Shown here piece by piece: positions 15,259 through 16,207 of a stretch of DNA of 16,207 nucleotides (position 1 is its first letter; every line of letters begins with the position of its first letter). Source of the DNA: Butyricicoccus sp. (GTDB lineage: Bacteria > Bacillota > Clostridia > Oscillospirales > Butyricicoccaceae). Below the pieces are notes generated by a model. It saw only the letters and a program-made list of their open reading frames with translations. It was not told the origin of the DNA and did no database searches. Location of the stretch: NCBI GenBank assembly GCA_031293105.1, contig JAUMSA010000167.1, positions 1 through 16,207 of the forward strand, given 5' to 3'. The position numbers and the translations under genes were made by a program.

Positions 15259-16040
15259 ACAAAAAGGCATTGGTCGTCATCAGTTTCGGTACGACCTATC
15301 CCAAGGCACGTCAGGCGATTGCCCAGATTGAGGACAGCTTAAAAAAGGCCTTACCCGAGTACGATTTCTTCCGGGCCTTCACATCCGGCATGGTCATTCG
15401 CAAGATCGAGCGGGAAGAGGGCGTGCGCATTCTCACCCCTGCAGAACAGATGGAGCAGCTGGTAGCGGCGGGATATGAGGAAGTGCTGTGTCAAAGTCTG
15501 CATGTTATGCCTGGCATGGAATATGAAAAAATGCTCATGCAGCTTTTGCCGTACCGCAGCCGTTTTCACAGCATGCGAATCGGCAAGCCTATGCTGTTTC
15601 ATGCGGAGGATTATGCAGAAATTTGCCGCAGATTGTTGCAGGAAATGCCCACATTAGCGCCCGATGAAGCCTATGTTTATATGGGGCACGGTACCGAGCA
15701 TTTTGCCAATGCGACATATAGCCAAGTGGAAAATATGTTCCGGTATCTGGGCGCCGAACGGGTCTATGTCGGGACCGTGGAAGGCTTTCCGGGGCTGGAC
15801 TATATCCGGGGCAGACTCAAGCGGCAGGGCGTGCGCCGGGTGACACTGGCGCCCTTTATGATTGTAGCCGGCGACCATGCGCAGAATGATTTGGCCGGAG
15901 CCGAAGAAGACAGCTGGAAATCCCTTTTGCAGGCCGATGGCTATGAGGTGCAGACCGATCTGCGCGGCTTGGGCGAACTGGATGCCGTCCGTGATCTTTT
16001 TGTGGGGCATGCGCGCGAGGTTGTTCCACGTCAACCATAA
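15255..16040 (+). CDS. cbiK: Sirohydrochlorin cobaltochelatase (CbiK)
   Basis: Inserts Co(II) into sirohydrochlorin, the committing step of the anaerobic cobalamin pathway. The 261-aa protein has the CbiK two-lobed chelatase pattern: VISFGTTYPKARQAI at the N-terminus, SLHVMPG (His83), YMGHGTEHFAN with His145, and APFMIVAGDHAQNDLAG with His208. His145 and His208 match the two catalytic histidines known in Salmonella CbiK. No signal peptide is visible, so it should be cytoplasmic, unlike the exported CbiK of some sulfate reducers. It is the last gene of the operon. The TAA stop is followed by non-coding sequence of lower GC. Confidence 0.96.
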   Translation: MNKKALVVISFGTTYPKARQAIAQIEDSLKKALPEYDFFRAFTSGMVIRKIEREEGVRILTPAEQMEQLVAAGYEEVLCQSLHVMPGMEYEKMLMQLLPYRSRFHSMRIGKPMLFHAEDYAEICRRLLQEMPTLAPDEAYVYMGHGTEHFANATYSQVENMFRYLGAERVYVGTVEGFPGLDYIRGRLKRQGVRRVTLAPFMIVAGDHAQNDLAGAEEDSWKSLLQADGYEVQTDLRGLGELDAVRDLFVGHAREVVPRQP

Positions 16041-16063
16041 AATTTTGATTGTCTCCGTCACAA

Positions 16064-16091
16064 TTGCGGAAGTTTGTGCATAGACTAAAAT
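16064..16091 (+). promoter_or_regulatory. Possible sigma-A-type promoter for the next gene
   Basis: TTGCGG (16064-16069), a 16-nt spacer and TAAAAT (16086-16091) resemble a -35/-10 pair; the -10 matches TATAAT at five of six bases but the -35 is weak. It would give a leader of roughly 70 nt containing the inverted repeats. This could be chance in AT-rich DNA. Confidence 0.25.
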
Positions 16092-16127
16092 GCCTGAAAT
16101 TCATACAAGTATCTGTTGGTTTCAGGC
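16092..16127 (+). repeat. 8-bp perfect inverted repeat (hairpin), 20-nt loop
   Basis: GCCTGAAA (16092-16099) pairs with TTTCAGGC (16120-16127). Read as plus-strand RNA it lacks a following U-tract, so it is not a standard intrinsic terminator for cbiK. It may be an unusual terminator, an mRNA 3' stabiliser or part of a leader of the next gene. Confidence 0.5.
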
Positions 16128-16135
16128 TGTACAGC
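16126..16135. repeat. 10-bp perfect palindrome GCTGTACAGC
   Basis: A self-complementary 10-mer overlapping the end of the hairpin stem by two bases. It could be half of an operator or a chance palindrome; nothing else supports a binding site. Confidence 0.35.
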
Positions 16136-16137
16136 AA

Positions 16138-16161
16138 TCCGACCGCAAAGCAACTCGGAGG
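16138..16161 (+). promoter_or_regulatory. Small hairpin covering the ribosome binding site of the next gene
   Basis: TCCGA (16138-16142) can pair with TCGGA (16155-16159), which includes the first bases of GGAGG (16157-16161). The ribosome binding site lies 8 nt before ATG 16170. The 5-bp stem with a 12-nt loop is weak alone but would hinder ribosome access if stabilised. Confidence 0.35.
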
Positions 16162-16169
16162 CAATCAGG

Positions 16170-16207
16170 ATGAAAATTCAAACTAAGTTATGTAATCGGT
16201 CCAATTA
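16170..16207 (+). CDS. Start of an unidentified protein, 3'-truncated by window edge
   Basis: ATG at 16170 follows GGAGG with 8-nt spacing and opens a frame of 12 codons (MKIQTKLCNRSN) that runs off the window. Too little is visible to name a family. The 129-nt gap from cbiK and the structured leader suggest its own transcriptional control rather than membership of the cobalamin operon. Confidence 0.55.
   Translation, partial: MKIQTKLCNRSN

Larger units (their letters stand above)
16041..16169 (+). other. Non-coding gap after the operon
   Basis: This 129-nt stretch is clearly AT-richer than the coding DNA. It holds a weak ATTGT/ACAAT repeat (16048-16064), an 8-bp inverted repeat (16092-16127), a 10-bp palindrome and a small hairpin against the next ribosome binding site. 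I see no B12-box-like sequence, no tRNA and no canonical terminator with a T-run on the plus strand. Confidence 0.8.

Noticed and set aside
16092..16127. Classical Rho-independent terminator of the cobalamin operon
   Set aside because: The stem is only 8 bp with a 20-nt loop, and no run of T follows on the plus strand.
16041..16169. Cobalamin riboswitch
   Set aside because: No B12-box-like conserved core is visible and the region is too short and too far downstream for the operon; a riboswitch would be expected before the first gene, outside the window.

Overview
The window is one dense, entirely plus-strand biosynthetic operon. It encodes conversion of glutamyl-tRNA to the tetrapyrrole core, then part of the anaerobic (early cobalt insertion) route to adenosylcobalamin. 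GC-rich coding DNA, CbiK-type cobaltochelatase, CbiC, a CobA-HemD fusion, a clostridial-type CobU and very tight packing all point to an anaerobic, GC-rich Firmicute, most likely a Clostridia/Oscillospirales-type gut bacterium. That taxonomic call is inference from gene style and composition.

Layout. Positions 1-835 hold the 3' part of hemA, which enters from the left edge. Then come cobJ (832-1560), a cobK-precorrin-2 dehydrogenase fusion (1557-2744), hemC (2747-3616), a cobA-hemD fusion (3613-5097), hemB (5101-6087) and hemL (6087-7373). The second half is late corrin chemistry and nucleotide-loop assembly: cbiA (7394-8746), cobT (8752-9810), cobU (9819-10355), cobS (10352-11140), a short second CobU-like gene (11137-11523), cobD (11537-12673), cobQ (12591-14090), cobO (14087-14617), cbiC (14614-15258) and cbiK (15255-16040). 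The 129-nt gap after cbiK (16041-16169) is AT-richer and holds inverted repeats. A new reading frame with a good ribosome binding site starts at 16170 and leaves the window.

How the genes work together. HemA, HemL, HemB, HemC and HemD make uroporphyrinogen III. The CobA domain methylates it to precorrin-2. The dehydrogenase domain fused to CobK oxidises precorrin-2 to sirohydrochlorin, and CbiK inserts cobalt. CobJ, CobK and CbiC carry out three corrin-ring steps. CbiA and CobQ amidate, CobO adenosylates, CobD supplies aminopropanol phosphate, and CobU, CobS and CobT build the lower loop. Enzymes not seen here are CbiL, CbiF, CbiG, CbiD, CbiE/T, CbiB and the final phosphatase. Some or all may lie upstream of hemA. 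No gene for the protoporphyrin/heme branch (hemE onward) is present, so the hem genes here look dedicated to corrinoid supply.

Most junctions are 1-4 nt start/stop overlaps (ATGA or TGATG), and the longest gap inside the operon is 20 nt. I found no transposon, CRISPR array, tRNA or rRNA. I do not see a wholly undescribed system. The points most worth a second look are the CobK-dehydrogenase fusion, the degenerate second CobU, the 83-nt cobD/cobQ overlap, an AT-rich patch in hemD, and the structured leader of the next gene.
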